Source: JBEKLJ01 sp050010255 (GTDB taxonomy: Bacteria > Acidobacteriota > Terriglobia > Bryobacterales > Bryobacteraceae). Taken from it: a stretch of 11,525 nucleotides of DNA. The notes below the pieces were generated by a model that saw only the letters and a program-made list of their open reading frames with translations, was not told the DNA's origin and did not search any database. The translations under genes and the position numbers were made by a program. This document shows positions 1 through 10,909 of this stretch, in pieces. Position 1 is the stretch's first letter; each line of letters starts with the position of its first letter. The DNA is taken from assembly GCA_050010255.1 (NCBI GenBank), contig JBEKLJ010000111.1, forward strand, positions 1 through 11,525. The letters run 5' to 3'.

Positions 1-1
1 C

Positions 2-730
2 TCCCGTGAAATCATCAGGAAGTCCGCGCTGCCGAACCTCGAGCTCCACTTCACCGAATGGAGTTCCGCCTATACGCCCACCGACTACATCCACGACCAA
101 TATCACCAGGCTGCGTTTATCCTGGACAAGATCAAGGGCGCGCAGGAGTCGGTCGATTCGATGTCTTACTGGGTGTTCACGGACATTTTCGAGGAGCTCG
201 GCCCGCGGATGACTCCGTTCCACGGCGGCTTCGGCCTGCTGAACTATCAGTCGATCAAGAAGCCCGCCTACTTCGCCTACCAGTTCCTGAGCCTACTCGG
301 CAAGACCGAGCTGGTCAGCGCCGACGATTCTTCATGGGTCACCAGGGATGACGACGGCGGCATTCAGGCGTTGTTCTGGGACTACACGCCGGTCGTGCCG
401 CCGAAGGGATTGAACGACCAGGTCTACTACAAGGGCGAGCTGCCGTCGAAGAACGCGGGGCCGGTCACGGTGCGACTCTCAGGCATTCCTCCGGGCGTCT
501 ACCTGCTCGAGGTATACCGGACGGGCTACCGGGTCAACGACCCGTACACCACGTATCTCGACCTCGGCGCGCCCAGCCAGCTCACGCGCCGCCAGGCCGA
601 GACGATCAAGGCCCTCAACAGCGGTGAGCCTTCGCGCAGCCAGATCATACGGATCTCCGACGGCCGCTTCAGCGAGACCTTCCCGATGCGCGAGAACGAC
701 GTGTACCTGGTGGCGCTGAAGAAGCTGTAG
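2..730 (+). CDS. GH39 family glycoside hydrolase (beta-xylosidase-like), C-terminal part
   Basis: The reading frame is open from the first bases to a TAG at 728-730, giving 242 residues; the N-terminus lies outside the window. The motif HFTEWSSAY near residues 16-24 matches the GH39 nucleophile segment (TE[FW]), so Glu19 of the fragment is the likely catalytic nucleophile. It is followed by the family pattern HDQYHQAAF, then MSYWVFTDIFEE and FHGGFGLL near residues 53-80, and a KPAYFAYQFL segment that closes the (beta/alpha)8 barrel. The remaining ~150 residues fit the C-terminal beta-sandwich of GH39 enzymes. Known GH39 members release xylose from xylo-oligosaccharides, or act on iduronides or other glycosides; substrate cannot be fixed from this fragment. 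The catalytic acid/base and any signal peptide are upstream of the window. The gene converges on rho, with 94 bp between the stops. Confidence 0.9.
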   Translation, partial: SREIIRKSALPNLELHFTEWSSAYTPTDYIHDQYHQAAFILDKIKGAQESVDSMSYWVFTDIFEELGPRMTPFHGGFGLLNYQSIKKPAYFAYQFLSLLGKTELVSADDSSWVTRDDDGGIQALFWDYTPVVPPKGLNDQVYYKGELPSKNAGPVTVRLSGIPPGVYLLEVYRTGYRVNDPYTTYLDLGAPSQLTRRQAETIKALNSGEPSRSQIIRISDGRFSETFPMRENDVYLVALKKL

Positions 731-787
731 CGCAGCCGCGGGGCATTCGACACCCCTGCAGGTCCCGTCGCGCACGTTCTCAGAACC

Positions 788-813
788 GGGGGAAACCATC
801 CGGTGTCTCCCCC
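788..813. terminator. Candidate bidirectional terminator hairpin between GH39 gene and rho
   Basis: GGGGGA (788-793) pairs perfectly with TCCCCC (808-813), and ACC/GGT (795-797/802-804) can pair inside, closing an ATCC loop. It sits midway between two convergent stop codons (730 and 825), where a shared terminator is expected. There is no clear U-tract on either side, so it may act only as an RNA-stabilising stem or with Rho. Confidence 0.4.
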
Positions 814-824
814 AGTTGAGCGTC

Positions 825-2236
<1,412 letters not shown>

Positions 2237-2261
<25 letters not shown>

Positions 2262-2824
2262 ATGGCTTGCCAAATCTCCCGTGTTCCCCGACCGGTCACG
2301 GCCGAGAACGGCACTGGTTCCAGGCCGCCCGCCTGGCGGCGGATCGCTTCCAGGCCGCATCTTTCTTCGGATTGGTTCTTCAGCCTATCCATCTTCGTGG
2401 CGACAAGCAGGTGCCGCCGGTTGTGGAACTCCAGCCAGCGCTTGAGCTCCAGGTCCTTCTCCATCCATCCGCGGCGCACGTCGATGAGCAGAATGGCGAG
2501 CGCCAGCGACTGGCGGCCCAGCAGGTATGCCTCGATCAGCTCCCTCCAGCTGGCGAGGGTTTGCTTGGAGACGCGGGCGAAACCGTAGCCGGGCAGGTCT
2601 GCAAAGCAGAATTGCCCGTTTATCCGGTAGAAGTGAATCAACCTCGTCGAGCCGGGCTTTCGGCCGGCCCGCGCCAGTTGCCTGCTTCCGACCAAGCAAT
2701 TCAGCAGGCTGGATTTGCCCACGTTGCTTCTGCCAAGGAACGCGATTTCCGGGAGTTCCTCGGGTGGAAACTGCTCTCCGTGGGCTGCTCCAATTATATA
2801 CCGAGCCTCCACGCTTTGGGACAC
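2237..2824 (-). CDS. engB: Ribosome biogenesis GTP-binding protein EngB/YsxC
   Basis: This is a TrmE-Era-like circularly unpermuted GTPase needed for large ribosomal subunit assembly in bacteria. All G motifs are visible, numbering from the GTG start at 2824: G1 GRSNVGKSS (31-39), G2 around GSTR (58-61), G3 DLPGYG (76-81), G4 TKMD (143-146) and G5 SAVTG (174-178). The LPEIAF segment before G1 is also typical. I chose GTG 2824 because it gives 195 aa with an N-terminus that lines up with family members, and an AGGCGG lies 8 nt upstream (2833-2838). An upstream in-frame GTG at 2869 would give 210 aa, but its 15 extra residues do not look like the family. It follows lon by 78 bp and overlaps rho by 25 bp. 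The order clpX-lon-ysxC is known from Bacillus and others, which supports the call. Confidence 0.95.
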
Positions 2825-2902
2825 TGCCGTTACCGCCTGACATTCCCGCCAGGACCGGGGGGACCCCACTCCGCCCCCCGCATCGCCTGGCTGAGAAACG
2901 TG

Positions 2903-5344
2903 TTAGTGCAACTGCTCTTCGCTGGGCTGGACCGCAATCTGCCCCACTGGCACCGCACCCGCCACCAACGGCAGAGCCGTGATCTCTCCCGCCAGGGCGA
3001 TCTTCAGCACCTCATCCATGGATTGAACCAGATGCAGTTTCATATCCGCGCGGACGTTCTCCGGGATGTCGGGGAGGTCCTTCTCATTGTCCCTGGGGAT
3101 GATCGTCTCCCGCACTCCGTGGCGGCGCGCCGCCAGCAGCTTCTCCTTGAGCCCGCCGATGGCCAGCACCCGGCCGCGCAGCGTGATCTCGCCCGTCATG
3201 GCCACGTCGCAGCGCACCGGGATCTTGGTGAGCGCGCTGACGATGGCCGTGCACAGCGCAATGCCGGCCGACGGCCCGTCCTTGGGGATGGAGCCTTCCG
3301 GGAGGTGCACGTGAATGTCCACGTGCCGGTAGAAATCCTTCGGCAAGCCCAACAGGTGCGAACGCGAGCGGACGTAACTCAAGGCCGCCTGCGCCGATTC
3401 CTGCATCACCTCGCCCAGCTTGCCCGTCGTGGTCAGCTTCCCCTTGCCATCCATGATCGTCGCCTCGGTGACCAGGATCTGCCCGCCCACCTCGGTCCAG
3501 GCCAACCCCAGCGCCGCGCCGACCTCGTTGGTCTTATCGGCTTCCAGGTCGCGGAACTTCGCCGGCCCGAGATAGTCCGGCACGGTTTCTGACTGGATGA
3601 CTGCCGCCGGGGCGCCCGGCTCGGTTTCGGCCTTCCCCTGGCCGTCGCCGCCCAGGCTGTTCACCGCCCGGCGCGCGACTTTCCGGCAGATGTTGCCGAT
3701 CTCGCGCTCCAGGTTGCGGACGCCGGCCTCGCGCGTGTAGCGCAGGATCAGGTCCATCAGGCCTTCGTCGGTGAACTCGACCAGCTTGTCCGTCAGCCCG
3801 GTCTCCCGCATCTGCTTCTGGACCAGGAACCGCTTGGCGATTTCCAGCTTCTCCAGCTCCGTGTAGCCCGACAGCCGGATCACTTCCATGCGGTCCTGCA
3901 AGGCAGGCGGGATCGTATGGAGCACGTTCGCCGTGGTGATGAAGAACACCTGGCTCAGGTCGTACTCGACGTCCAGGTAGTGATCCATGAACATGTGGTT
4001 CTGTTCCGGATCGAGCACCTCCAGCAGCGCCGCCGAGGGGTCGCCGCGGAAGTCCATCGACATCTTGTCCACTTCATCCAGCATGAAGACCGGGTTCCGC
4101 GTGCCGGCCTTCCGCATCATCTGGATGATCTGGCCGGGCAGCGCCCCGATGTAAGTCCGGCGATGGCCCCGAATCTCGGCCTCGTCGCGCACGCCGCCCA
4201 GCGACAGGCGCACGAACTTCCGGCCGGTGGCCCGGGCGATCGACATGCCCAGCGAGGTCTTGCCTACGCCCGGCGCGCCCACGAAGCACAGGATGGAGCC
4301 GCGCGGGTTCTTCACCAGCCGGCGCACGGCCAGGAACTCCAGAATGCGCTCCTTGATCTTCTCCAGGCCGTAGTGGTCCGACTCCAGCACCTCCTCGGCG
4401 CGCTTCAAATCGCGGATCTCCCGCGAGCGCTGCTTCCAGGGCACGGCCAGCAGCCAGTCCAGGTAGTTCCGGGAGACCGTGGACTCGGCCGACATCGGGG
4501 GCATGTTCTCGAGCCGCTTCAGCTCGGCCAAAGCCTTCTCGGAAGCGTCCTTGGTCATGCCCGCGGTCTCGATCTTCTTCTTCAGCTCGTCGATCTCGCT
4601 CTTCTCGCCGCGGCCGAGTTCCTTCTGGATGGCCTTGATCTTCTCGTTGAGGTAGAACTCCTTCTGGGCCCGCTCCATCTGCCGCTTGACGCGGCCCTGG
4701 ATGGTGCGGTCCACGTTGAGTTTCTCGATCTCGATGTCGAGCATCTCGGCCACGCGCGTCAGCCGGTTGACCGGGTCGAAGATCTCCAGCAGCTCCTGCT
4801 TCTCCTCGATCGTGAGCTGGAGATTGGCGCCCACGGTGTCGGCCAGCTTGCCGGGATCGTCCACGCGGATGGCGGCGATCATGGTCTCGTAATTCAGGTT
4901 CTGGCTGAGCTTGATGTACTGCTCGAACAGGTTGCTGATGCGGGCCACCAGGGCCTCTAGCTGCGGTCCGGGCTCCACCTTGTAGTGATACGTGCGGACC
5001 ACGGCGCGGAAGAACCCTTCCTCGTCGGCGACCGAGACGATCTTGCCCCGCTCGACGCCTTCCACCAGCACCTTGATGTTGCCATCCGGCAGCCGCAAGC
5101 TCTGGACGATGCTGACGATCGTGCCGATCTGGTAGATCTCCTCCGGGCGCGGCTCGTCGATGGAGGCGTCGTGCTGCGTGGCCAGGAAGATCTTCTTGTC
5201 TCCGGCCAGCGCTTCCTCGAGCGCCCGCACGCTGGACTCGCGTCCCACCACGAACGGGGTCATCATGTGCGGGAAGATGACCACGTCCCGGACGGGCATC
5301 ATCGGCAATCGTTTCGTGTCCGCTTTTTCCTTGGAAGTAAGCAT
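2903..5344 (-). CDS. lon: ATP-dependent protease La (Lon)
   Basis: Lon is a homohexameric cytosolic AAA+ serine protease that degrades misfolded and some regulatory proteins. The 813-aa product has the full LonA layout: N-terminal substrate-recognition domain (about 12-210, beginning LPMMPVRDVVIFPHM), coiled-coil (about 215-285), AAA+ module with Walker A GAPGVGKTS (356-364) and Walker B VFMLDEVDK (419-427), then the protease domain. The catalytic dyad is intact: Ser692 in PKDGPSAG and Lys735 in GGLKEKL, 43 residues apart as in E. coli S679/K722. A slightly extended linker (about 565-590, Gly/Ala/Glu-rich) lies between the AAA+ and protease domains. ATG 5344 is preceded by GGAGAG six bases upstream (5351-5356). 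It lies 224 bp downstream of clpX and 78 bp upstream of engB, and may have its own promoter in the clpX-lon gap. Confidence 0.98.
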   Translation of the reverse strand: MLTSKEKADTKRLPMMPVRDVVIFPHMMTPFVVGRESSVRALEEALAGDKKIFLATQHDASIDEPRPEEIYQIGTIVSIVQSLRLPDGNIKVLVEGVERGKIVSVADEEGFFRAVVRTYHYKVEPGPQLEALVARISNLFEQYIKLSQNLNYETMIAAIRVDDPGKLADTVGANLQLTIEEKQELLEIFDPVNRLTRVAEMLDIEIEKLNVDRTIQGRVKRQMERAQKEFYLNEKIKAIQKELGRGEKSEIDELKKKIETAGMTKDASEKALAELKRLENMPPMSAESTVSRNYLDWLLAVPWKQRSREIRDLKRAEEVLESDHYGLEKIKERILEFLAVRRLVKNPRGSILCFVGAPGVGKTSLGMSIARATGRKFVRLSLGGVRDEAEIRGHRRTYIGALPGQIIQMMRKAGTRNPVFMLDEVDKMSMDFRGDPSAALLEVLDPEQNHMFMDHYLDVEYDLSQVFFITTANVLHTIPPALQDRMEVIRLSGYTELEKLEIAKRFLVQKQMRETGLTDKLVEFTDEGLMDLILRYTREAGVRNLEREIGNICRKVARRAVNSLGGDGQGKAETEPGAPAAVIQSETVPDYLGPAKFRDLEADKTNEVGAALGLAWTEVGGQILVTEATIMDGKGKLTTTGKLGEVMQESAQAALSYVRSRSHLLGLPKDFYRHVDIHVHLPEGSIPKDGPSAGIALCTAIVSALTKIPVRCDVAMTGEITLRGRVLAIGGLKEKLLAARRHGVRETIIPRDNEKDLPDIPENVRADMKLHLVQSMDEVLKIALAGEITALPLVAGAVPVGQIAVQPSEEQLH

Positions 5345-5568
5345 TGAGCTCTCTCCGCGGCGGCCGCGGCCTGCGCGGGACTCTGCGGCTGTTCCGCCGC
5401 TCGCTCACCCGGCCCGGTAGCTGCGCCGCCGCCCCCCGGCCAGATTCTACCAAAGGGGGATGGACTCTTGGCTGGCGGCCGCGTGGAGATTCCCTCGCCT
5501 CGGACCGCGCCTCGCGGAATTCCTGCCCCAGACCCCGAACCGGCTCCCAGACCCCCGAACAGCCCTCG
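5345..5568. other. clpX-lon intergenic gap with a short direct repeat
   Basis: The 224 bp between the clpX stop and the lon start holds no credible gene. Near the clpX end there is a direct repeat, CCCAGACCCCGAAC (5527-5540) and CCCAGACCCCCGAAC (5546-5560), separated by five bases; the second copy has one extra C. The middle holds the candidate lon promoter, and GGAGAG for lon is at the left end. The rest is GC-rich sequence in which I see no obvious intrinsic terminator. Confidence 0.6.
5444..5452 (-). promoter_or_regulatory. Candidate extended -10 promoter for lon
   Basis: On the minus strand the 9-mer TGGTAGAAT matches an extended -10 element (TGnTATAAT with one mismatch). No convincing -35 box lies 16-18 nt upstream. 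Transcription would begin near 5437 and give a lon leader of roughly 95 nt. It stands out because the surrounding gap is very GC-rich. Confidence 0.4.
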
Positions 5569-6831
<1,263 letters not shown>

Positions 6832-6892
6832 TCTCCCGCTCCGGACCTGCTTCTAAGGTCGACCGAACGCATACGTACCGGAATCTGTTTCC

Positions 6893-6921
6893 ATTATCCC
6901 CCGAAGCGTTGGGATAGGCAA
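6893..6921 (-). promoter_or_regulatory. Sigma70-type promoter for clpX
   Basis: On the minus strand there is a -35 box TTGCCT (complement of 6916-6921), a 17-bp spacer and a -10 box GATAAT (complement of 6893-6898). These match the consensus at 4/6 and 5/6 positions. The predicted start near 6886 gives a leader of about 55 nt to the clpX ATG. No CIRCE-type heat-shock operator is visible around it. Confidence 0.65.
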
Positions 6922-7030
6922 TCAGGAAGTTAAGTTGAGGTGTAATAGGGGGAAACTCCCCACCCCGGCGTGGGTCGGGTTGCCGGACCGTGGACCCTCC
7001 ATCACCCCGAAAGGGGGAGAGACGATCGCC

Positions 7031-7260
7031 AGCGCCTGGAGGGCGCCTAGGTGTGTGCGGCTGCCACGCCTGCGTGGGCGCGGCAACCATGCCTGAGCGT
7101 GTGCGACTTCCACGCCTGAGTGCATGCGGCTGGCACGGCTGGGTGAGCGCGGGAACGATGCCTAAGCGCATGCCGCTGCCACGCCTGAGTGGGCGCGGCA
7201 ACCATGCCTGAGCGTATGCGGCTGCCACGCCTGAGTGCATGCGGCTGCCATGCTCGGGTG
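7031..7260. repeat. Tandem array of ten 23-bp units in two 115-bp blocks
   Basis: Ten consecutive 23-bp units fit without gaps, at 7031, 7054, 7077, 7100, 7123, 7146, 7169, 7192, 7215 and 7238; the first (7031-7053) is degenerate. Most units share a core like CGGCTGCCACGCCTGAGTG. The units at 7077 and 7192 are identical to each other and belong to a second type containing GGCAACCATGCCTGAGCG; the unit at 7146 is a variant of that type. The array also has a five-unit higher-order period: 7031-7145 aligns with 7146-7260 at about 95 of 115 positions by my hand count. The period is not a multiple of three, so codon selection is unlikely to maintain it. No unique spacers occur, so it is not a CRISPR. 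It lies upstream of both clpX and the divergent regulator gene. Function unknown. Confidence 0.9.
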
Positions 7261-7418
7261 CACAGGGATGGCGAGGCAGTGCCGGGGACCATGCAGGCGC
7301 CGCCGCCATTCCCGATATAACGAAGAAACACAGCCAGAACTACCGGCGATCCAGATGGCAATCGGCCGCAGCAGGAGCCGAAGCGCCGCGCACGGGCAGG
7401 CCGTGAAGTGACGGTCCT

Positions 7419-8801
<1,383 letters not shown>

Positions 8802-8821
8802 ACAGGGCGCCGGCCGCGAGC

Positions 8822-8916
8822 GCGCCTTGTGGCGTCGCTTGATGTTTTTGCAGCCCTCTCATCGCGCCTCGCTACGATCGTGGTGAAACATCCGGGCTAG
8901 CGATGCCACAAGGCGC
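8822..8916. repeat. 95-bp hairpin element with 18-bp terminal inverted repeats
   Basis: GCGCCTTGTGGCGTCGCT (8822-8839) is the inverse complement of 8899-8916 except for one base. Just inside, GATGTTT (8841-8847) pairs with AAACATC (8886-8892), and ACGATCGT (8874-8881) is itself a palindrome. The whole segment can fold into a long stem with a side loop. It starts 20 bp after the regulator stop and ends about 70 bp before the next gene. It could be a REP/MITE-like element, a strong transcript-end structure or a protein-binding site. No U-tract follows, so it is not a classic intrinsic terminator. Confidence 0.75.
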
Positions 8917-8986
8917 CGCGCCGCGACGGCGGCAGTGAGCCCTCCGCATCGGTCGCGAATCGCGGATCTGAATGCGGCATTGCATA

Positions 8987-9667
8987 ATGAAGGGGATGGT
9001 CCTGCGCGCCTGGGTGCTTCCTGCCGCGCTCGCCGCGATGACGGCGGGCGGGGCGGCGGGGCAGGTGATCCAGTTCGAGTCCGGCGGGCTGAAGTACCAA
9101 ACGCTCAGCCGGGACGGTGTTACGGTGATGTTCGCGCACCTGCCGGCCCAGCTTCACGACTACGCGGTCCTCCAGGTGGGGATCTCGAACGGCTCCGATT
9201 CGACCTGCACGGTGCGGCCCGAGGACTTTGTCTTTCAGCGGGTTGAGGGAGAGCGCCTGCCCGCGCTGACGGCCAAGAGGGTCGTCGATCACTTGTTAGA
9301 GCGCGCCACCCGCAGCGACGTCATCCATCTGATCTCGACTTATGAGAGCACGCTCAACGGCGTCAGCCGGTTTCGCTCGACCAACGGGTACGAGCAGCGG
9401 CGGCAGAGCGCGCTGGCGGAGCTCGGCGGCAACAAGCTGAGCGCCGCCGCGGCCGCTTCGGCGATCGCACTGGTCCAGACCACGCTCAGGCCGGGCGAAT
9501 CGACCGATGGGGCGATCTTCTTCTCCACCGGCGGCAAGCCGCTCGGGGTGGGTCGGCTCCTGGCCAGTCTGGCGGGGCGGATCTTCGAGTTCGAATCCGA
9601 TCCCCCCTCGAGCGGCAAGGCGCTCCAGCGGCGCGGCCCGGCGGCCGAGCCGCAGCCGGGGCCGTAG
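8987..9667 (+). CDS. Secreted or periplasmic protein of unknown function
   Basis: I do not recognise a named family. The N-terminus (MKGMVLRAWVLPAALAAMTA) looks like a Sec signal peptide: short basic n-region, hydrophobic core, and small residues GGAAG before QV as a possible cleavage site. The mature part is about 200 aa. Its first half, with VLQVGISNGSDST and PEDFVF segments, suggests a beta-sandwich like those of small extracytoplasmic domains. An Ala-rich helix (about 150-163) follows, then LRPGESTDGAIFFSTGG, another beta pattern. The C-terminus is Pro/Gly/Arg-rich and probably disordered. The start is uncertain: in-frame ATGs lie at 8972, 8987 and 8996, none with a good ribosome site; 8987 gives the best signal peptide. 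It follows the regulator gene and the hairpin element on the same strand, with 165 bp to the transporter gene downstream. Confidence 0.75.
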   Translation: MKGMVLRAWVLPAALAAMTAGGAAGQVIQFESGGLKYQTLSRDGVTVMFAHLPAQLHDYAVLQVGISNGSDSTCTVRPEDFVFQRVEGERLPALTAKRVVDHLLERATRSDVIHLISTYESTLNGVSRFRSTNGYEQRRQSALAELGGNKLSAAAAASAIALVQTTLRPGESTDGAIFFSTGGKPLGVGRLLASLAGRIFEFESDPPSSGKALQRRGPAAEPQPGP

Positions 9668-9676
9668 ACGCCCACT

Positions 9677-9717
9677 ACCGGCGGATTCGTCGCTATTTGC
9701 CCAGGGATCCCGCCGGT
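9677..9717 (+). terminator. Candidate stem-loop after the secreted-protein gene
   Basis: ACCGGCGG (9677-9684) is perfectly complementary to CCGCCGGT (9710-9717), and two more pairs can form inside past a one-base bulge. It begins 10 bp after the stop at 9667. The loop is about 20 nt and no T-run follows, so a role in transcript ending or 3' protection is only plausible. Confidence 0.35.
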
Positions 9718-9821
9718 CGTCACGCCCCTACCGGGCGCCGGCCCAGGGAGTGAGCTACTCCACGGGGAGCTTTGTTATGCTTGTCAGCTACGCCCGGGCG
9801 CGGCCCGATACGCGCGGGTGC

Positions 9822-9826
9822 GGGAG
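9822..9826 (+). promoter_or_regulatory. Ribosome binding site that sets the transporter start
   Basis: GGGAG lies six bases before ATG 9833. An in-frame GTG at 9818 would place this motif inside the coding region, so the ATG is the more likely start. Confidence 0.7.
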
Positions 9827-9832
9827 TCATCC

Positions 9833-10840
9833 ATGAACGGTCTCGCAATGGGTCTGCTGGCGGTGATCGCCGGCGCGATGATGCAGGGCAGCTTCGCGCT
9901 GCCCCAGAAGTTCGTCCGCAACTGGCCGTGGGAGAAGAGCTGGCTGTTCTACTCCATCTCCGGCATGGTGCTGTTCCCGTGGTTGCTGGTCGCCCTGGTG
10001 GTGCCCAATCCGGCGCAGGCTTACGCCAACGCGGGGCCGGGAGTGCTCGCCCTGACGGCGATTTTCGGCGCCGGCTGGGGGATTGGCTCGGTGCTGTTCG
10101 GCCTGGGGATTGCGGCGCTGGGGGTCGCGCTCGGCTTCGCCATCATCATCTCGCTGACCGCCGCCCTGGGGGCGCTGGTGCCGATGGCCGTGCTGGAGCC
10201 GGCCAAGTTCTGGGGGAAGCCCGGAGCGCTGCTGGTCATCGGGCTGGTGGTCGTCATCGCCGGCGTGGCGCTGTGCGCCAAGGCCGGCGCGCTGAAAGAC
10301 GCCGACGCGGCCGCCGGCGGGAAGCGCAAGTTCGCGCGCGGGCTGGCCATCTGCATCGCCTCCGGCATCGCCTCGCCGATGTTGAACTTCGCCTTCAACT
10401 TCGGCGCACCGATCCAGAAGGAGGCGGCGAGGCTGGGGGCCAGCATGAACAACGCCTCGATTGCGGTCTTCGCCGTGGCCATCTCGGCGGGGTTCCTCAT
10501 CAACGCCGGCTACTGCCTCTACCTGCTGGGGCGCAACAAGACCTGGGGGACGGGCCTGCCGGCGGACCGTGGCCGCAACCTGCTCTATACCCTGGCCATG
10601 GGCTGCCTGTGGCTGTTTGGATTCTACTTCTACGGCGTGGGCAGCACCCAGCTCGGGGACCTCGGCAAGGTGATTGGCTGGCCGATCTTCATGACCGTGA
10701 TGGTGGTGGTGGCCAACATTTGGGGCCTCCTCACCGGCGAGTGGAAGAACGCCGACCGCCGCGCCTTCCGCTATCTGGGCGCGGGCCTGGCGCTGATGGT
10801 CTGCGCGCTGGCGATCATGGCGCCGGCCCTGAAGTCGTAG
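9833..10840 (+). CDS. rhaT: L-rhamnose/proton symporter family (RhaT-like) membrane transporter
   Basis: RhaT proteins belong to the drug/metabolite transporter superfamily and import L-rhamnose with a proton across the inner membrane. The 335-aa product is close to E. coli RhaT (344 aa), and several stretches match the family: an N-terminal GSFALPQKFVRNWPWEKSW segment resembling the RhaT FYAPFKKVKKWSWE region, VLFPW (46-50), FGAGWGIGSVLFGLG (78-92), SPMLNFAFN (181-189) and TGEWKNADRR (301-310). About ten hydrophobic helices are visible, near 3-21, 38-57, 70-90, 91-110, 110-124, 132-149, 168-186, 207-229, 252-271, 282-300 and 313-331 (two of the early ones may be one segment), with a basic cytosolic loop near 150-168. 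No rhamnose isomerase, kinase or aldolase gene is in the window, so the exact sugar is inferred from family only. The GGGAG site supports ATG 9833. Confidence 0.87.
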   Translation: MNGLAMGLLAVIAGAMMQGSFALPQKFVRNWPWEKSWLFYSISGMVLFPWLLVALVVPNPAQAYANAGPGVLALTAIFGAGWGIGSVLFGLGIAALGVALGFAIIISLTAALGALVPMAVLEPAKFWGKPGALLVIGLVVVIAGVALCAKAGALKDADAAAGGKRKFARGLAICIASGIASPMLNFAFNFGAPIQKEAARLGASMNNASIAVFAVAISAGFLINAGYCLYLLGRNKTWGTGLPADRGRNLLYTLAMGCLWLFGFYFYGVGSTQLGDLGKVIGWPIFMTVMVVVANIWGLLTGEWKNADRRAFRYLGAGLALMVCALAIMAPALKS

Positions 10841-10909
10841 AACCGGCCTCATAGATGGTGGAAGGTCGATTCGGAGCCTTGTTTTCAGCGGGTTCAGGGA
10901 TGAAAAGCT

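Larger units (their letters stand above)
6832..7418. other. Non-coding divergent intergenic region between clpX and the sigma-54 regulator gene
   Basis: This 587-bp stretch has no gene I can support. From left to right it holds the clpX leader and promoter, an AT-richer patch (6925-6950), a small hairpin-capable sequence (6973-6989, GGTC/GACC ends with a further GG/CC pair) and a CCCC-GAAA-GGGG mini-hairpin near 7005-7016. The 23-bp tandem array follows (7031-7260), then a less repetitive segment with a TATAAC hexamer at 7316-7321. That hexamer resembles a -10 box for the rightward gene but has no -35 partner. Open frames through the array are repeat artefacts. Confidence 0.6.

Noticed and set aside
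2824..2869. Longer EngB starting at GTG 2869
   Set aside because: The extra 15 residues do not fit the family N-terminus, whereas GTG 2824 does and has a ribosome site eight bases upstream; the longer form is not excluded.
3917..4960. A 347-codon plus-strand frame inside lon
   Set aside because: Antisense shadow of the lon coding frame, rich in His/Leu/Asp/Gln as expected for such shadows.
7031..7260. CRISPR array
   Set aside because: Units are contiguous, diverged 23-mers without unique spacers, and no cas gene is present.
7358..7373. Sigma-54 (-24/-12) promoter before the NtrC-type gene
   Set aside because: The TGGC...GC elements are spaced one base too short and the -12 box is poor.
9827..10852. 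A 341-codon minus-strand frame opposite the RhaT-like gene
   Set aside because: The plus-strand frame has about ten membrane helices and clear family motifs; the minus-strand product is Arg/His/Gln-rich and meaningless.
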